A stretch of DNA of 64,000 nt from positions 247,001-311,000 of the forward strand of contig NC_018333.1 in NCBI RefSeq assembly GCF_000234665.1. The letters are read 5' to 3'. A program made the translations under genes and the position numbers. Positions 1-10,562 of the stretch are shown here, piece by piece. The notes below the pieces were generated by a model that worked only from the letters and a program-made list of their open reading frames with translations, made no database searches and was not told the origin of the DNA. The first letter of the stretch is position 1, and every line of letters starts with the position of its first letter. The stretch comes from Leishmania mexicana MHOM/GT/2001/U1103. Lineage: Eukaryota; Euglenozoa; Kinetoplastea; Trypanosomatida; Trypanosomatidae.

Positions 1-394
1 TTTTTCCTTACCGTTCGATTCTCTTCTCTTCATTGGCACTCCTGAAGCTCCTTGCCCCTCCCCCCTCATCCCTCACCCACAGACAATACAAAGGGATAGA
101 GAAGCGCCTGCAAACCTGTTTCTGTGGCGACCTCTATTACTTTCGTTTGTTTTTTTCGTCCTTGCCCTCGTGAATTTTGTGTGCGCGGCTCCCTTGGTCC
201 ATTTTTTCGTGAACTGGGTATCTGGGCCTGAGTCTCTGTTTCTCCCCCTTTCGGTGCACACAGCAGACTCAACTTCGTAGTCAGGCCACCCTTCCCCTTC
301 TCTCAACCGACCAGACTGCGTACACGAAAGGGCGACGAGCTCGACAGCCAGAAAATACAGTTAGATATTCACACGGACACAAAGGATAGGAGGT
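1..394 (+). other. 5' flank and leader of the AKT-like kinase gene
   Basis: No credible gene is seen; the short open frames on the minus strand are low in complexity. A pyrimidine-rich run at about 50-80 ends in CACAG, with AG at 81-82, and is a plausible trans-splice acceptor for the kinase at 395. A later CACAG near 262-266 is an alternative. The acceptor choice is inference. Confidence 0.5.
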
Positions 395-1927
395 ATGAGT
401 GGTTATTTGAAGGTGCTGTCTCCGGACGGTAGATGGGAGACATGTTACATTGAGATCGATGACGCCAAGCTGCGCATTTGGAGGACAAAGGGGGACAAGG
501 AATCCAGTGCGGCAGTGGTGAAGGAGCTGGACCTCAAGTGCGCCACCCTGCGCGAGGTATCAGAGCCCAACACTTGGGCGGTGCAGCCGGAAAAAGCAGA
601 GTCTACGTACTTCCAAGCAGATGGAGAGGAACGAAAAACTGAGTGGATGGACACGCTGCGGCACTATAACTCGGGCAGCACCGGGTCCGAGAAGGTGACA
701 CTTAGGGACTTTGAAAAGAAATTCGTGCTAGGCAAAGGCTCCTATGGAAAGGTATTCATGGTAGTAAAGAAGGACACGGACAAGTGGTACGCTATGAAGG
801 AGATGAGCGCGGAGAAGATGCGGCAGGCGGAGATAAAGGCACCGTTTGCAGAGCGCATTATTTTGGAGGAGATCGACCATCCTTTTATCGTTCACCTTCA
901 CTACTCGTTCCAAGAGCAAGGCAACTTGTACATGATCCTCGACCTACTAGCAGGCGGCGAGCTCTTCACCTACATTGAGCAACACGCCCCACTCGATGAA
1001 GAGGTCGTCAAGTTTTACGCGGCCGAAGTCGCCCTGGCGCTCGGGTATCTGCACAGCCGCAACATTATTTATCGCGACTTGAAGCCGGAGAACGTCGTCT
1101 TTGACCGTGATGGGCACGCCTGTCTGACCGACTTTGGGCTCGCCAAGGCGAACGTGCACGAGCCGAACGCTGTCACGTACTGTGGAACGAACGAGTACCT
1201 GGCCCCAGAGTTGCTGAAGGGTGTGCCGCACGGCAAGGCGGTGGACTGGTGGTCCCTAGGGCTCATGATGTGTGAGATGCTTTTCAACGACCTCCCCTTT
1301 TACGACGAAAATCCGATGCAAATGCAGATGAAGATTTTGACGGAGGACGTTGCCTTCCCACCCCACATTCAGATCACTGAGGAGACAAAGGACTTGATTC
1401 GGTGCCTGCTGAACAAGAACCCCGAGCGGCGCCTGCAAACATTGGAGGCGTTCAAGGCACATAAGTGCTTTTCAAACCTCGATTTTGGTCTTCTAGAGGC
1501 GCGCAAGCTCAAGGCTCCGATAACGCCTGATCCAAACCCGGCCCACAACTTCGCGAAAGAGTTTACAAGCGAGGTGATTGTGCAAAATGAGTCACCGTCG
1601 GAGGCGGTCGTCACGTTGGCCGGCTACACCTACGATAGAGACTTGTCAGAGCAGGAAAAGTCTCCCTCCCACTCTCCCACAATAGCAGAGGAGCTGCGGC
1701 AACGTAGAGCATCGAAGAAAAGCTTCACCAACGGCAGTGACGCCGCCTCTTCTCCCGTGACAGGTGAAAATGGGACGTTGAGCTCCAGCCCAGCTGGGGC
1801 ACCGACGAAGCAAGCTGCCGCCGTCCCCGTGAAGAAAGTGGAGCACCACATTCCCTCCAAGGTGACCCCACAAGCCGTGCGGAAAAAGCTGACGGGGAAC
1901 AAGAGCTTCGACAAACCCACGAAGTAG
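395..1927 (+). CDS. RAC/AKT-like AGC serine/threonine protein kinase with N-terminal PH domain
   Basis: A 510-residue kinase. Residues 1 to about 95 look like a pleckstrin homology domain (MSGYLKV start, conserved Trp near the end), which in AKT/RAC kinases binds phosphoinositides and recruits the enzyme to membranes. The catalytic domain follows: glycine loop GKGSYGKV from residue 113, ATP lysine K135 in YAMKE, catalytic D228 in YRDLKPEN, D246 in DFG, and an activation loop VTYCGTNEYLAPE whose T261 matches AKT Thr308. The AGC tail ends in a hydrophobic-motif-like LAGYTY, with T412 where AKT has Ser473. The last 90 residues are Ser/Ala/Lys-rich and probably disordered. The ATG at 395 starts directly at the PH domain. 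All key catalytic residues are present, so it should be active. Trypanosomatid AKT/RAC-like kinases are linked to stress survival; that role is family knowledge. Confidence 0.93.
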   Translation: MSGYLKVLSPDGRWETCYIEIDDAKLRIWRTKGDKESSAAVVKELDLKCATLREVSEPNTWAVQPEKAESTYFQADGEERKTEWMDTLRHYNSGSTGSEKVTLRDFEKKFVLGKGSYGKVFMVVKKDTDKWYAMKEMSAEKMRQAEIKAPFAERIILEEIDHPFIVHLHYSFQEQGNLYMILDLLAGGELFTYIEQHAPLDEEVVKFYAAEVALALGYLHSRNIIYRDLKPENVVFDRDGHACLTDFGLAKANVHEPNAVTYCGTNEYLAPELLKGVPHGKAVDWWSLGLMMCEMLFNDLPFYDENPMQMQMKILTEDVAFPPHIQITEETKDLIRCLLNKNPERRLQTLEAFKAHKCFSNLDFGLLEARKLKAPITPDPNPAHNFAKEFTSEVIVQNESPSEAVVTLAGYTYDRDLSEQEKSPSHSPTIAEELRQRRASKKSFTNGSDAASSPVTGENGTLSSSPAGAPTKQAAAVPVKKVEHHIPSKVTPQAVRKKLTGNKSFDKPTK

Positions 1928-4900
1928 CCGCAACGCGGCATTAAATTGAAACGGGCTAGGCACACCTCTCTCTCTATCACCCGCGACGTGTTTGTCTACT
2001 GCCAGTGGGCGTGCAGGCGGTGGGACGGGAAGATACTAATACGGCGGCGCTGGTAGACTGATCTGGCCGCACCAATGGTAAGCAGCCATCAAGAAATGGG
2101 CGGAACAGTAAAACCGGGTCGGGCATGCAGTACTGGAAAGCGTGGCGGGCGAGGTAAGTTGACGTTGTTGAAAGAATAAATAAACACCGAATACCGTTCC
2201 CCCTATCAAAAAGAAGTGTGCTGGCTCGGCTCACTGTCGTCACTGCGACAGCAAACGACCTTTCTACACTGTGTACGTTTTTGGCTTTATCTGCCATGGA
2301 TTGACCTCTCTCGCCTGTTCTTGTCTCTCTCTTCACGCCCTTGCTTTTTCGTTTCTCCTGTGCTTCGTCTCTGCGGTTTCTGTTCTTGTTACTGCCCTGC
2401 CGCCGCCGCCGCCCCCCTCCTCCCCCTCCCCTGCGTACTTTTGCCTGCTTTCTTGATCGCTGATTTGCTCGCGGCCTCTTTCTGCTTCTCGTGTGCCGCC
2501 ACCCCTCTCCGGCGGCTCTTCTTCCCCGCCCTCGCTTCTCTCTTCTTCTTTTGTGTAAGGGGGCTCGCTCTCGTACCTCCTTTCTCTTTCATCGGTCTCG
2601 CTCGTTGGCTGTTACTGCTTCTCGTTTTCCGAGGGAGCGCAGTGCACGAAAGAGACGGCGATCGGATCGTGACAAATAGTCGCACAATAGAAATGTGTGT
2701 TGGTGTGTGTGTGTGTGTGGATGTGGATGTGGATGCGCGAGTGGTTGTGTTACTGAACAGCTGTCTATCGCTCTTGTAGCCGCAGCACTCACAGGACCAC
2801 ACTCACACCCACCCACCCACACACACACACACACAGACTCACTGGTCATTGTTAGAGACGCAGTTCCTCAAAGCCAAAAAAAAGAGAACGCAGACAGCTT
2901 CATCACAGGCCACAACGACGCTCTCAGTGTGTTCCGTCTGCCCGCTTGTCTCTTTATCTTCCGACTCTGCTTCTTCCCTCTCTTCAACTCCCCTCCTTGT
3001 TAGCGTGGGGGAGTCAAGCTTCTCCGGCTGCATCGTCCCTTTTCCTTTTCTTCCGGTCCATTCCTACGTGTTTTCTCCTCCTCTTTTCATATGCGTGTGT
3101 CTGTGTGCTACACAGCGTCTCTTCTTCCGCCTCTGTTCTCGGTCTTGCCCTTTTACATGTTCCGTTTCTCACCCCCGTTGTTTTCCCGGTTTCGGAGGCG
3201 TTTCATGATTTGCTCAAGCGCCCATCATGAACTAGTGTGGCTGCAGAGTGTGTAGGACTTTGAACTCGTTTTCTTCTTACATTCGGTAATTTTTCTTCTT
3301 TGAGTCCTCATCCACCGACTGGAGCGTGGACGGCTCTTGCGACTATAGTGTGTGTGTGGCGGCGCCAGTTGTGTGGATAGTTTGTTCTGGTTTGGTATGC
3401 GGGTGCGAAGATTTGGCGTTTTGTATGAGGTAAGACACACCCACTGATGAGACACTTGCGCGCGGGCGCTGGACAGTTTGCCTTGTACAGTGCACTATTT
3501 GTGTGTGTCTCTCGTGTGCCTGTTTTGGTTTCTACCTCTTCTCTCCGTGGGTCGTTTTGTGCGTCTTGAGATCTATTTTCGTGGACCATACGCTTCTCCT
3601 TTTCTCCTGCTTTGTTTTTCGTTTGTTCTCTTCCTCGTTTCCCGCACTCGTGTCGCGCAGTGTTGGGGGTCGTGTGACCAGAAAGGAGAGAGAGATGGCG
3701 AGCTCGAAGAGAAAGAGCGGAGAGGAGAAAGACATCGTCTTCATCCACTTAAACGTTCTCTCCCTCTATTTTTTTTTTTACTGGAGGGCGCCAGCACTTT
3801 CTGCGCCATGCTGTTGCTCTCTTCTTCGTTGGATCCTCTTGCGCGTTCGTCTCTTGTTTGCAGGATCACACTTCGGGCTTGTTTCGCATTTTAACACACT
3901 CTCCCTCTCTCTTTAACATTTGCCGCTTTCCATCCCTGCTGGCGGGGAGCACAAAGGGTCGCCTTGTGAGGCGTCAGTGCTGCACATCCAAAAGAACCCC
4001 AGGCAAGGGTTGCACGAGCGTCGGAAACACCATTCGCTTTCACTGAATGGCGAGCCGAAGGAGTAGAGACAAGCAACAATCTTGTTGTGGAGTCACCTTC
4101 ATGCTCGCCCACCGTCCTCCTGCTTTTCTCCGCACTCCTCTGTTACTGCCACTGCAGGGGCAGAGCCTGAGGAGAGAGGCAGAAAGCCGAATGAAAGAGA
4201 CTTGCTCACTGCTCTTGCATGTGTGCGTCTTTGCGTTGGTCGTTGTGCCTGTCTCTAGGATCGATTTCGTATAGGTGCGTGTGTGTGCCTGTGCGAGGAC
4301 GTGCTCGTGTCTGTGGTGGGTTTACTCCGCGTTGTGACTCACTTACCTTTCTTCCCTGTGTAAACGTCTCTCCTTTTCGGGTCGCTTTTTTCATTCCCAT
4401 TTTCGAGAAGGTGAAGGGTGCGAGAGGCCGCTACGCGGTGAAGGCAGCAGAGCACTGGTAGCATTGCACGACTCTTCTGTGTGCCGTGCAACCCTGTCTA
4501 TCTGTCTCTCTGTACGCGTCTGTATATATATATATATATGTGTGTCGCCAGGGATGCAAATCTGGCGGACAAACATCTCCCCCCCGTTTTTTTCCTTTTC
4601 TCCCGCCTGTGAGTTAAGACGAGCTCGTGTCTCGCTTCTCTCTCCCCTTTATGTGTGTGTGTGTCTACTCGTTTTTTTTTCGTTGTTCTCATCCCTCTTT
4701 TGCTGTCCCTCGGCTCGTTCTCTCTGTCTGGGCTGTTCCTCTGCCCCCCCCCCCTCTCTCTCCTTTCCCACTTTTTTCTTTGCTACACATACCGACCAGA
4801 GGCACAGCATTTCTCTCTTTTTTTCTTCGTTTCCCTCCTCCATTTTCGATATTTGGTGTCTTCTCCCTCGATACGTCTTACCATCCCACCTCATTCCATT

Positions 4901-5705
4901 TTTTTCTTGTTTTATGAGCGTGCTCGTGTGTGCGTCTCCGTGTCTGTTTTCGTGACTGTAATGTGTGCGTGGAAGTGCGCACCCATGTTGGAGCCGGCGT
5001 TGCCTCTTTCTCTCTCTGTGTGTGTAACGACCACTCACAGTTGTCTCTTTGTGCCTTCAAAGAGAAGGACTTTTGGTGTTGCTCATGTGTGTTTTCCTCT
5101 CTCACGTTGTGTATAAGCAAGAGAGTATGACGGCCCACTTGACAGTGTGCTCTGCTGTAGCAGTCTTGTAGTCTCCTCTTGTGCGCTTTTTCATTATTAT
5201 TTGGCTTGCTTTACTGTTCCTCTCTCTTTCTGCGATTCCGTTGCTGCGCTGGTGCGTAGTTTGGTCCCTGCGCAAGTCAAAGCACTGCATACCTCCCAAC
5301 CCAGCGCTGGCCTCGCCCATGAGCCGGTGGACCCTTCGCTTGTGTTGTACACGTCATGACACACAGACACACACGCAAACACCGATGTATACCGAGGAAA
5401 GGTTGATACTGCACCCTTTTTTCCGGCATCCGCGGCGATACTGTGGAGGTCTTTTGCTACCACGAAAGAGCACTCTGCTGCAGCCAACGGTATTTAGTCC
5501 CTTGAGCTGCGACCTCATGCATTCTCTCTTCCTCTTGCACCTTGAGGGCCCTGCCGTAACGGATTGAATCTAACTCTCCCCCGTACTGCTCTGCTCTGCT
5601 TTCCGGCGTCCCATGACTCGGCTCTTGCGGTGTTGCTGTCGGCGTCTCAGTCTTTTCCGTATTCGTTATCGCTTGCGCGGCAGCCACTATTGATTCTCGT
5701 GCGTT
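1928..5705. other. 3.8-kb gene-free interval with polypyrimidine tracts and microsatellites
   Basis: No reading frame here looks like a real gene. Those on both strands encode Ser/Leu/Phe/Cys-rich or Arg/Glu-rich low-complexity peptides, as expected from CT-rich DNA. GT/CA runs occur at about 2699-2735 and 2809-2836, and a TA run at 4522-4539. Several CT-rich blocks (about 2280-2560, 2930-3190, 4660-4870) could serve as splice or polyadenylation signals. The interval presumably holds a very long kinase 3' UTR and the next gene's leader, or an unrecognised noncoding RNA. Confidence 0.5.
4522..4539. repeat. (TA)n microsatellite
   Basis: An uninterrupted TA dinucleotide run of about nine units inside the long intergenic interval, flanked on the right by TGTGTG. 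It is probably length-polymorphic between strains. Confidence 0.85.
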
Positions 5706-6302
5706 ATGAAGCTTTTTTCTTACCGAAATAGGGTGTGCGGCACCCTGGTGCTTGCGCTGTGCTTGCTCTCCTGCGCTCTCGCTGCGCCATCGACGCCGGC
5801 CCCCACTGATCTCATCACTGTTGCCGGGAGGGTGCATGTGAGGAATGAGGTTGCTCAGTACGTTGTGGTGCGGGTAGTGGACGACAGGACGGGCGTCGTG
5901 GTACGCAGCGCTCCTCTAGATGCTACGCGCTCGGTTAGCTTTGCAAACATCGCTTCCCCAGCTGTGTCCCTTGAGGCCACAGTCGAGCTGCCGGACCACT
6001 TGTTCGAGCTAGATGCCTCTTCCTCTGTCCTCAAGAGCACCGTCTCGACTTTCAGCTCCACCACTCCTGTGCAGCTGACAATTTCTACCATCAGCAAAGC
6101 GGAGGGTGCGGCGCGAAAGGCACCGACGCCTACCGCCAGTAGCAGTGGCGCGTCCGCTGTCCTCGCGCTGATGGCGCTAGTGGTGGGGTGGCACAGCCGC
6201 CACAAGATTGTCAGCGTGCTGGACATGCCGACCTTGAGGATGCCAAAGCCGCGAAAGATGATGTGCTCGTTCGAGTCCTCCAAGCGTACCCCGATGAAAT
6301 GA
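5706..6302 (+). CDS. Small secretory-pathway membrane protein, possibly EMC7-like
   Basis: A 198-residue protein with a clear N-terminal signal peptide: a basic start, the core LVLALCLLSCALA, and likely cleavage near residue 27. A luminal domain of alternating hydrophobic strands follows (about 32-130), then a Thr/Ser/Ala linker, a short hydrophobic segment at about 147-163 and a basic Met/Pro-rich tail. The order signal peptide, beta-sandwich, single membrane segment, short cytosolic tail resembles ER membrane protein complex subunit 7, as does the motif DMPTLRMPK after the membrane segment. Similarity at residue level is weak, so the EMC7 call is only a suggestion. The signal peptide and ATG support this start. 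It could instead be a kinetoplastid-specific type I membrane protein. Confidence 0.7.
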   Translation: MKLFSYRNRVCGTLVLALCLLSCALAAPSTPAPTDLITVAGRVHVRNEVAQYVVVRVVDDRTGVVVRSAPLDATRSVSFANIASPAVSLEATVELPDHLFELDASSSVLKSTVSTFSSTTPVQLTISTISKAEGAARKAPTPTASSSGASAVLALMALVVGWHSRHKIVSVLDMPTLRMPKPRKMMCSFESSKRTPMK

Positions 6303-6907
6303 TTGGCTTAGAGCGAGACCTGCAGCCTGTTGGCGGGCGTCTGTTCGCGTAGCTGTCCACGCGTCCCCGTCTCTACCTTCAGGCGATGAGCGACTTATGC
6401 TAGTAAGGTAAAGCGGACAAAAAACAAAGACAACCAAGAGCGCAAGCCTCAACGTCGAGCGAATGAGGGGAGAAGGTAGCGTTGCACCCATTCTTGCGTC
6501 GTCGGTGGACATGAGTGAATCCTTTCTCACAGGGCGAGACAAGAAAAGGGATGTGGACAGTACACTGGACGCCAGGTCACATCTTTTTTGGTTTCCCGTT
6601 CGCGAATCGACCCAGACTCCACGCAACACAAAGTGACGGCACGAGGGTCTCATTGCGATCCCCCTCCCTTTACCTGTGTGGCCTCTGTCATGCGTATACC
6701 CAGCAGCATCGCGTTGCGCGGGCGTCTCGGTGAACTTGCGCGCTCTCTCTACACACCACCTCTCCTGATTTACCTACTATTCCACTTGGGTGTGTCTAAC
6801 AGTATGCGCGGCGGCATCTCAGGGGATCGTGGCACAGAGCTGCGCGTGCGTTGCCAAGCAGCTTTGTTTGCATCGCTCCCCAAGGCACATGCGTCACATC
6901 CACGACA
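6303..6907. other. Intergenic interval with candidate splice acceptor
   Basis: No gene is seen. A CT-rich stretch at about 6741-6785 is followed by AACAG with AG at 6801-6802, a reasonable trans-splice acceptor giving a leader of about 105 bases for the gene at 6908. CAG at 6701-6703 is an alternative. Confidence 0.45.
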
Positions 6908-7654
6908 ATGAATTCTCACAACCGAAACGTTGCTATCGTCAGCTCCGTTGCTTACGGTGCTGTGCTCTGCTGCGGCATGCTCTTCTTCCTTCTCGACACC
7001 CGCGGGAAGCCCTTCTACATGCACCCATCCACATCCGTCGCAGTATTCTCCGTGTTCTGGTTCTCTTTTGCTCCATCGATTCTCTTTATTGGCGCGACGA
7101 TCCCGTGGCTATGCGCGGCGTATGACAGCGAAGTCGCCGCGCTAGTGTTCGCCATTGTGCCAGGCTGCATCTTCGTGCTGCTCGGGGTGGTTTGGCTCGT
7201 CGTGTATCTTTTCCACGAGCGTAACCCTCACTTCGTGAGGGCGCAGCACAACTCGTTGTGGGGCGGCAACATAGCGAACTTGGAAGCCGCGATTGGCGAC
7301 TCCGCTGCTCGCCGCTATCTGTATACTGCTGCAGACCCTGCCATGGCAGGTGAAGCCAAGGCTTTCAGCGTTGCCGACAGCGCGCTGCCTCGCCCGTACG
7401 GTGCGTGGACGGCAAGTGTCAGTGCCTCTGGGTTTGAGGACGTGGATGCCGCGATCACACCGGCCTCGCAGTGGCTAGGTTACAACTCCAGTCACGACAA
7501 CAACATCGTGAGGGGCGCCGGAGGGCGGGCAGCTGACCACGCGTCTTCTAGTTGGTACAGGGGACCGCTAGTTCTTCCCACCTACTCCGTTGGTCAGTTG
7601 GAGCCCCCTTCTCTTGTACAGGAGCGCAGCCTAGGAACTCATTATGTTGCCTAG
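6908..7654 (+). CDS. Conserved-looking multi-pass membrane protein of unknown function
   Basis: A 248-residue protein starting at the ATG of MNSHNRN; the frame stays open upstream but without a better ATG. Three hydrophobic segments are visible, at about 8-29, 43-72 (possibly two short passes, with FWFSFAPSILFIG) and 78-102 (ending in WLVVYLFHERN). A hydrophilic tail of about 145 residues follows, containing the acidic patch GFEDVDAAITP. The basic residues after the last membrane segment suggest a cytosolic C-terminus by the positive-inside rule. I do not recognise the family. Size and topology would also fit small kinetoplastid endomembrane proteins. Neighbours give no functional clue. Confidence 0.75.
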   Translation: MNSHNRNVAIVSSVAYGAVLCCGMLFFLLDTRGKPFYMHPSTSVAVFSVFWFSFAPSILFIGATIPWLCAAYDSEVAALVFAIVPGCIFVLLGVVWLVVYLFHERNPHFVRAQHNSLWGGNIANLEAAIGDSAARRYLYTAADPAMAGEAKAFSVADSALPRPYGAWTASVSASGFEDVDAAITPASQWLGYNSSHDNNIVRGAGGRAADHASSSWYRGPLVLPTYSVGQLEPPSLVQERSLGTHYVA

Positions 7655-8900
7655 AGGAGAGCTGCGCTAGAAGGTTCGCGCAGTGAGGTGTGTGGGCCTT
7701 TGGGCGTGCTTCCCGGGGTGGGAGTTTACTAGATATGTCACGTTTCGTATCCTTAGATGAGAAGGTGCTTTCCCTGCTGAGGGGGAGGGCCTGCAGGAGG
7801 ACGCTCCGTCTCAGCAGCTGTCACTCAGCGCGGCTTCCTCACACTTTCCTCTCCCCCTCTTTTTTTTCCTGCTTTCGCCTCTACATCTACTGTCTGCTTC
7901 GGAGGCAGCACAGAGGAGGAAAATGAGACCCCAACTCTTACCTTCGCAAGGGTTAGTGCTTGAAGCTTTTTTTTTCGCTGTGGGGCACTCATGAGCCTGT
8001 TGGGACCTCAACGCACCCCGGACCAAGCTGCAGTTTCGGCACTCTTGGAGCAAGAGAGAGAAAGTGAGGAAGGAGAAGCTGTTGTGGCGACTGAGGGGAA
8101 GGTATGAAGAAGGACACACTTTGCTCGTGCGCTTTACTGGATGCTGTCCAGGCAGAGTCGATCCGTCTTCCCCTCTTGGTGTTTCGTGCGTTTTGCCGCC
8201 TTTTCTCTACCCTTTTCTCAGCTACCCACAGATCGACTGACGCAGACGAAATTGGCCCCCCCCCCACACACGTCGATAGAGGAGCTCAAGTCAGCGCGCT
8301 GTCATGTTCAGCTGCCCTTACATCCCTGCCCGCTCGTACCACCTCTTTGGTGGTACTTTTCAGCGGTGCGTCAACCTTATCTAAACCTTCTCCCCGATTC
8401 CGCGTGATTCGCGTCCTCCCCTCCTCCGTTTCTTCCTTTGCACCCTTCTTCACTGGTTGTAATGGCTTTCCTGCCTGTCGTATGCTCATCGTGACTTTGC
8501 GCACCTCCCCTTTTCAAACTCTCCAACGCCCGGTGCACGTGATAAGTAAAGAAGAAAGGGAGGTCGTGTCTGAGTGAAACATCTGCGTTGATTTAGCACA
8601 CACATCCACGTCGCACCGTCACGCACACGCGCACACACACACACACACACACACTGCAGGTTCCGTGCACAAGAGCCTCTTGGTATCTGACAGCAGGGTA
8701 CACAGCGAAAAGGGAGACGTGTTTGTGTCTTGTCTGCACTCCTCGCCACTATCTTCACCTTCCTCGTGCGACTCGGCACAACGCCCCTTTTCCGCTGTTG
8801 GTGTCGCACGCCGGCCGCACTTGGTGCGCCATCGCGGCTGCTCTGCTCTTCCCCCGCACCTGACGCCTGCGGTGTTCTCTCTACCACTCTTATAGCTCGA
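7655..8900. other. Intergenic interval, 1.2 kb
   Basis: No gene is seen. It contains a CT-rich tract at about 7841-7870, a CA microsatellite at 8631-8655 followed at once by CTGCAG (AG 8658-8659), and a second CT-rich run ending in TATAG (AG 8894-8895) five bases before the methyltransferase ATG. The acceptor at 8658 would give a more usual leader length. Confidence 0.45.
8631..8655. repeat. (CA)n microsatellite
   Basis: A CA dinucleotide run of about 12 units just upstream of a CTGCAG candidate splice acceptor for the methyltransferase gene. Confidence 0.85.
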
Positions 8901-9653
8901 ATGCCGAGCAAGGAGGCGTCGTCGCGCAACCTGCCGATCCGCGGCCGCGACACGAACGGTAAGACGTACCGCTCCACGGATGAAATGTGGAAAGCCGAGC
9001 TGACGGGCGACCTGTACGACCCCGAGAAGGGATGGTACGGCAAGGCGCTCGAGTACTGGCGCACCGTGCCTGCAACGGTGAGCGGCGTGCTGGGCGGCAT
9101 GGATCATATTCATGATGTGGACATTGAGGGGTCTCGCAGCTTCATTGAGAGCCTGCCAGGCCACGGAACAAGCCGTGCGTTGGACTGCGGCGCCGGCATT
9201 GGGAGGATTGCGAAGAACTTGCTGACGAAACTGTACGCCACGACGGACTTGCTGGAGCCGGTGGAGCACATGCTGGAGGAGGCCAAAAGGGAGCTGGCCG
9301 GCATGCCCGTTGGCACGTTCATTTTAGCCTCCATGGAAACGGCAAAGCTTCCGCCCAACACATACGACCTGATTGTGATCCAGTGGACCGCGATTTACCT
9401 CACCGACGACGACTTTGTGAAGTTCTTCAAGCACTGCCAACAGGCCTTGACACCGAACGGGTACATCTTTTTCAAGGAGAACTGCTCCACTGGTGACCGC
9501 TTCCTTGTGGATAAGGAGGACAGTAGCCTGACGCGGTCCGACATACACTACAAGCGACTCTTCAGTGAGAGCGGGGTTCGAGTGGTGAAGGAGGTTTTCC
9601 AGGAGGAGTGGCCAACGGACTTGTTCCCTGTGAAGATGTACGCGCTCAAGTAG
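8901..9653 (+). CDS. AdoMet-dependent protein N-terminal (X-Pro-Lys) methyltransferase, NTMT1/METTL11 family
   Basis: A 250-residue enzyme expected to methylate the alpha-amino group of proteins that start X-Pro-Lys after Met removal, using S-adenosylmethionine, in cytosol and nucleus. The N-terminal helix WYGKALEYWRTVPATVSGVLGG is characteristic of the family (DUF858). Motif I is DCGAGIGR (residues 95-102). IVIQWTAIYLTDDD matches the human IDW...LTD segment. N194 in KEN and D207 in EDSS correspond to the human catalytic Asn168 and Asp180. The protein is slightly longer than human NTMT1 (223). The frame is open upstream to 8730, but that part is low-complexity leader; MPSKEAS is the natural start. 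I recall a solved L. major structure of this family (PDB 1XTP). Confidence 0.93.
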   Translation: MPSKEASSRNLPIRGRDTNGKTYRSTDEMWKAELTGDLYDPEKGWYGKALEYWRTVPATVSGVLGGMDHIHDVDIEGSRSFIESLPGHGTSRALDCGAGIGRIAKNLLTKLYATTDLLEPVEHMLEEAKRELAGMPVGTFILASMETAKLPPNTYDLIVIQWTAIYLTDDDFVKFFKHCQQALTPNGYIFFKENCSTGDRFLVDKEDSSLTRSDIHYKRLFSESGVRVVKEVFQEEWPTDLFPVKMYALK

Positions 9654-10562
9654 GGAGAGGGCAGCCCGTGCATTTGTTTTTTCTTTTTCCTCTGCTCCGC
9701 TCACGTCGATCAGTCACTCCCCCTTCTCCCTTTCTTTGAAGGCCTCGTGACTGTTGCCTTTTCATGAAACAAGGGAGGGGAGGACGCGGCGTCGCGGAGC
9801 AATATGAGATGAAGTCGGACATGAACGGCCGATCACGTATAAGAAACACAGACACAGACACGCCCATCAGAAAATGGAAAGTGAAGAGCACCGGCACAGT
9901 TTAGCTTTTCCTTTTCCTACACGAAGGTGTGAGGAACGATCAGGCTGCAGGGGCGACTTGAATGCGCATCCGCACCTCGGGGGCTTTCTAACGCACGCGC
10001 ATGCGTGGGGATGTGTCGTTGACGCGGCTAGCGTAGTTTTGTGCTTTTGGCGTCGTGTGGAGCGACGCCGCTGCCCTCAGAGCCCACAAGCAAACCGAGA
10101 GCCTAGGAGGCGCACCTTTTCCGCTCTCGCCGAAGAGAGGCACCGCAGGAGTCGCGCGACAAGGAAACTGGTGCAGGGACGGCGCAATACCGGCAGAGTC
10201 GCGAAAGCTGAGAGCATAGGTCAGGGGCTCTATCTTGCCTCCACCATCTTTTTCTTTTCACGCCGGTGCTGCATGCGATACCTTCTTCCTTTTCTCTCTG
10301 CTCATGGAGACAGAACTTTCATTGCTGCCTCGCACCTGTCTCACTGTAGACGGGCACGGTAGGTGGAACTAAATCTACTAGCACTCTATTAAAAACGAGA
10401 ACTTGTACGAGCACTGCTGCCGCCGCTGCGCCTTGCCGTGAAGAGCGCCACCAGAAGTGGGCGCAATCTCTCCGAACAATTGCAGAGTTTCTGGGTGGGT
10501 GTCCTCCCCCCCCCCCACACACACACACACACGCTGTTGCTAACGGCTCGTGCTCGTTTCCA
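9654..10562. other. Intergenic interval, 0.9 kb
   Basis: No convincing gene. A frame at 9874-10362 encodes a 162-residue basic peptide without any recognisable domain. A C-run followed by CA repeats lies at about 10506-10533, just ahead of the next start codon. Confidence 0.4.

Noticed and set aside
947..1287. Minus-strand frames opposite the kinase domain
   Set aside because: Antisense shadows of a strongly supported coding sequence; the same holds for minus-strand frames over the other large genes.
2216..2779. A 187-codon frame rich in Leu, Phe, Ser and Cys, like a membrane protein
   Set aside because: The composition is what CT-rich spacer DNA yields in this frame; it has a non-family start and ends in GT-repeat translation.
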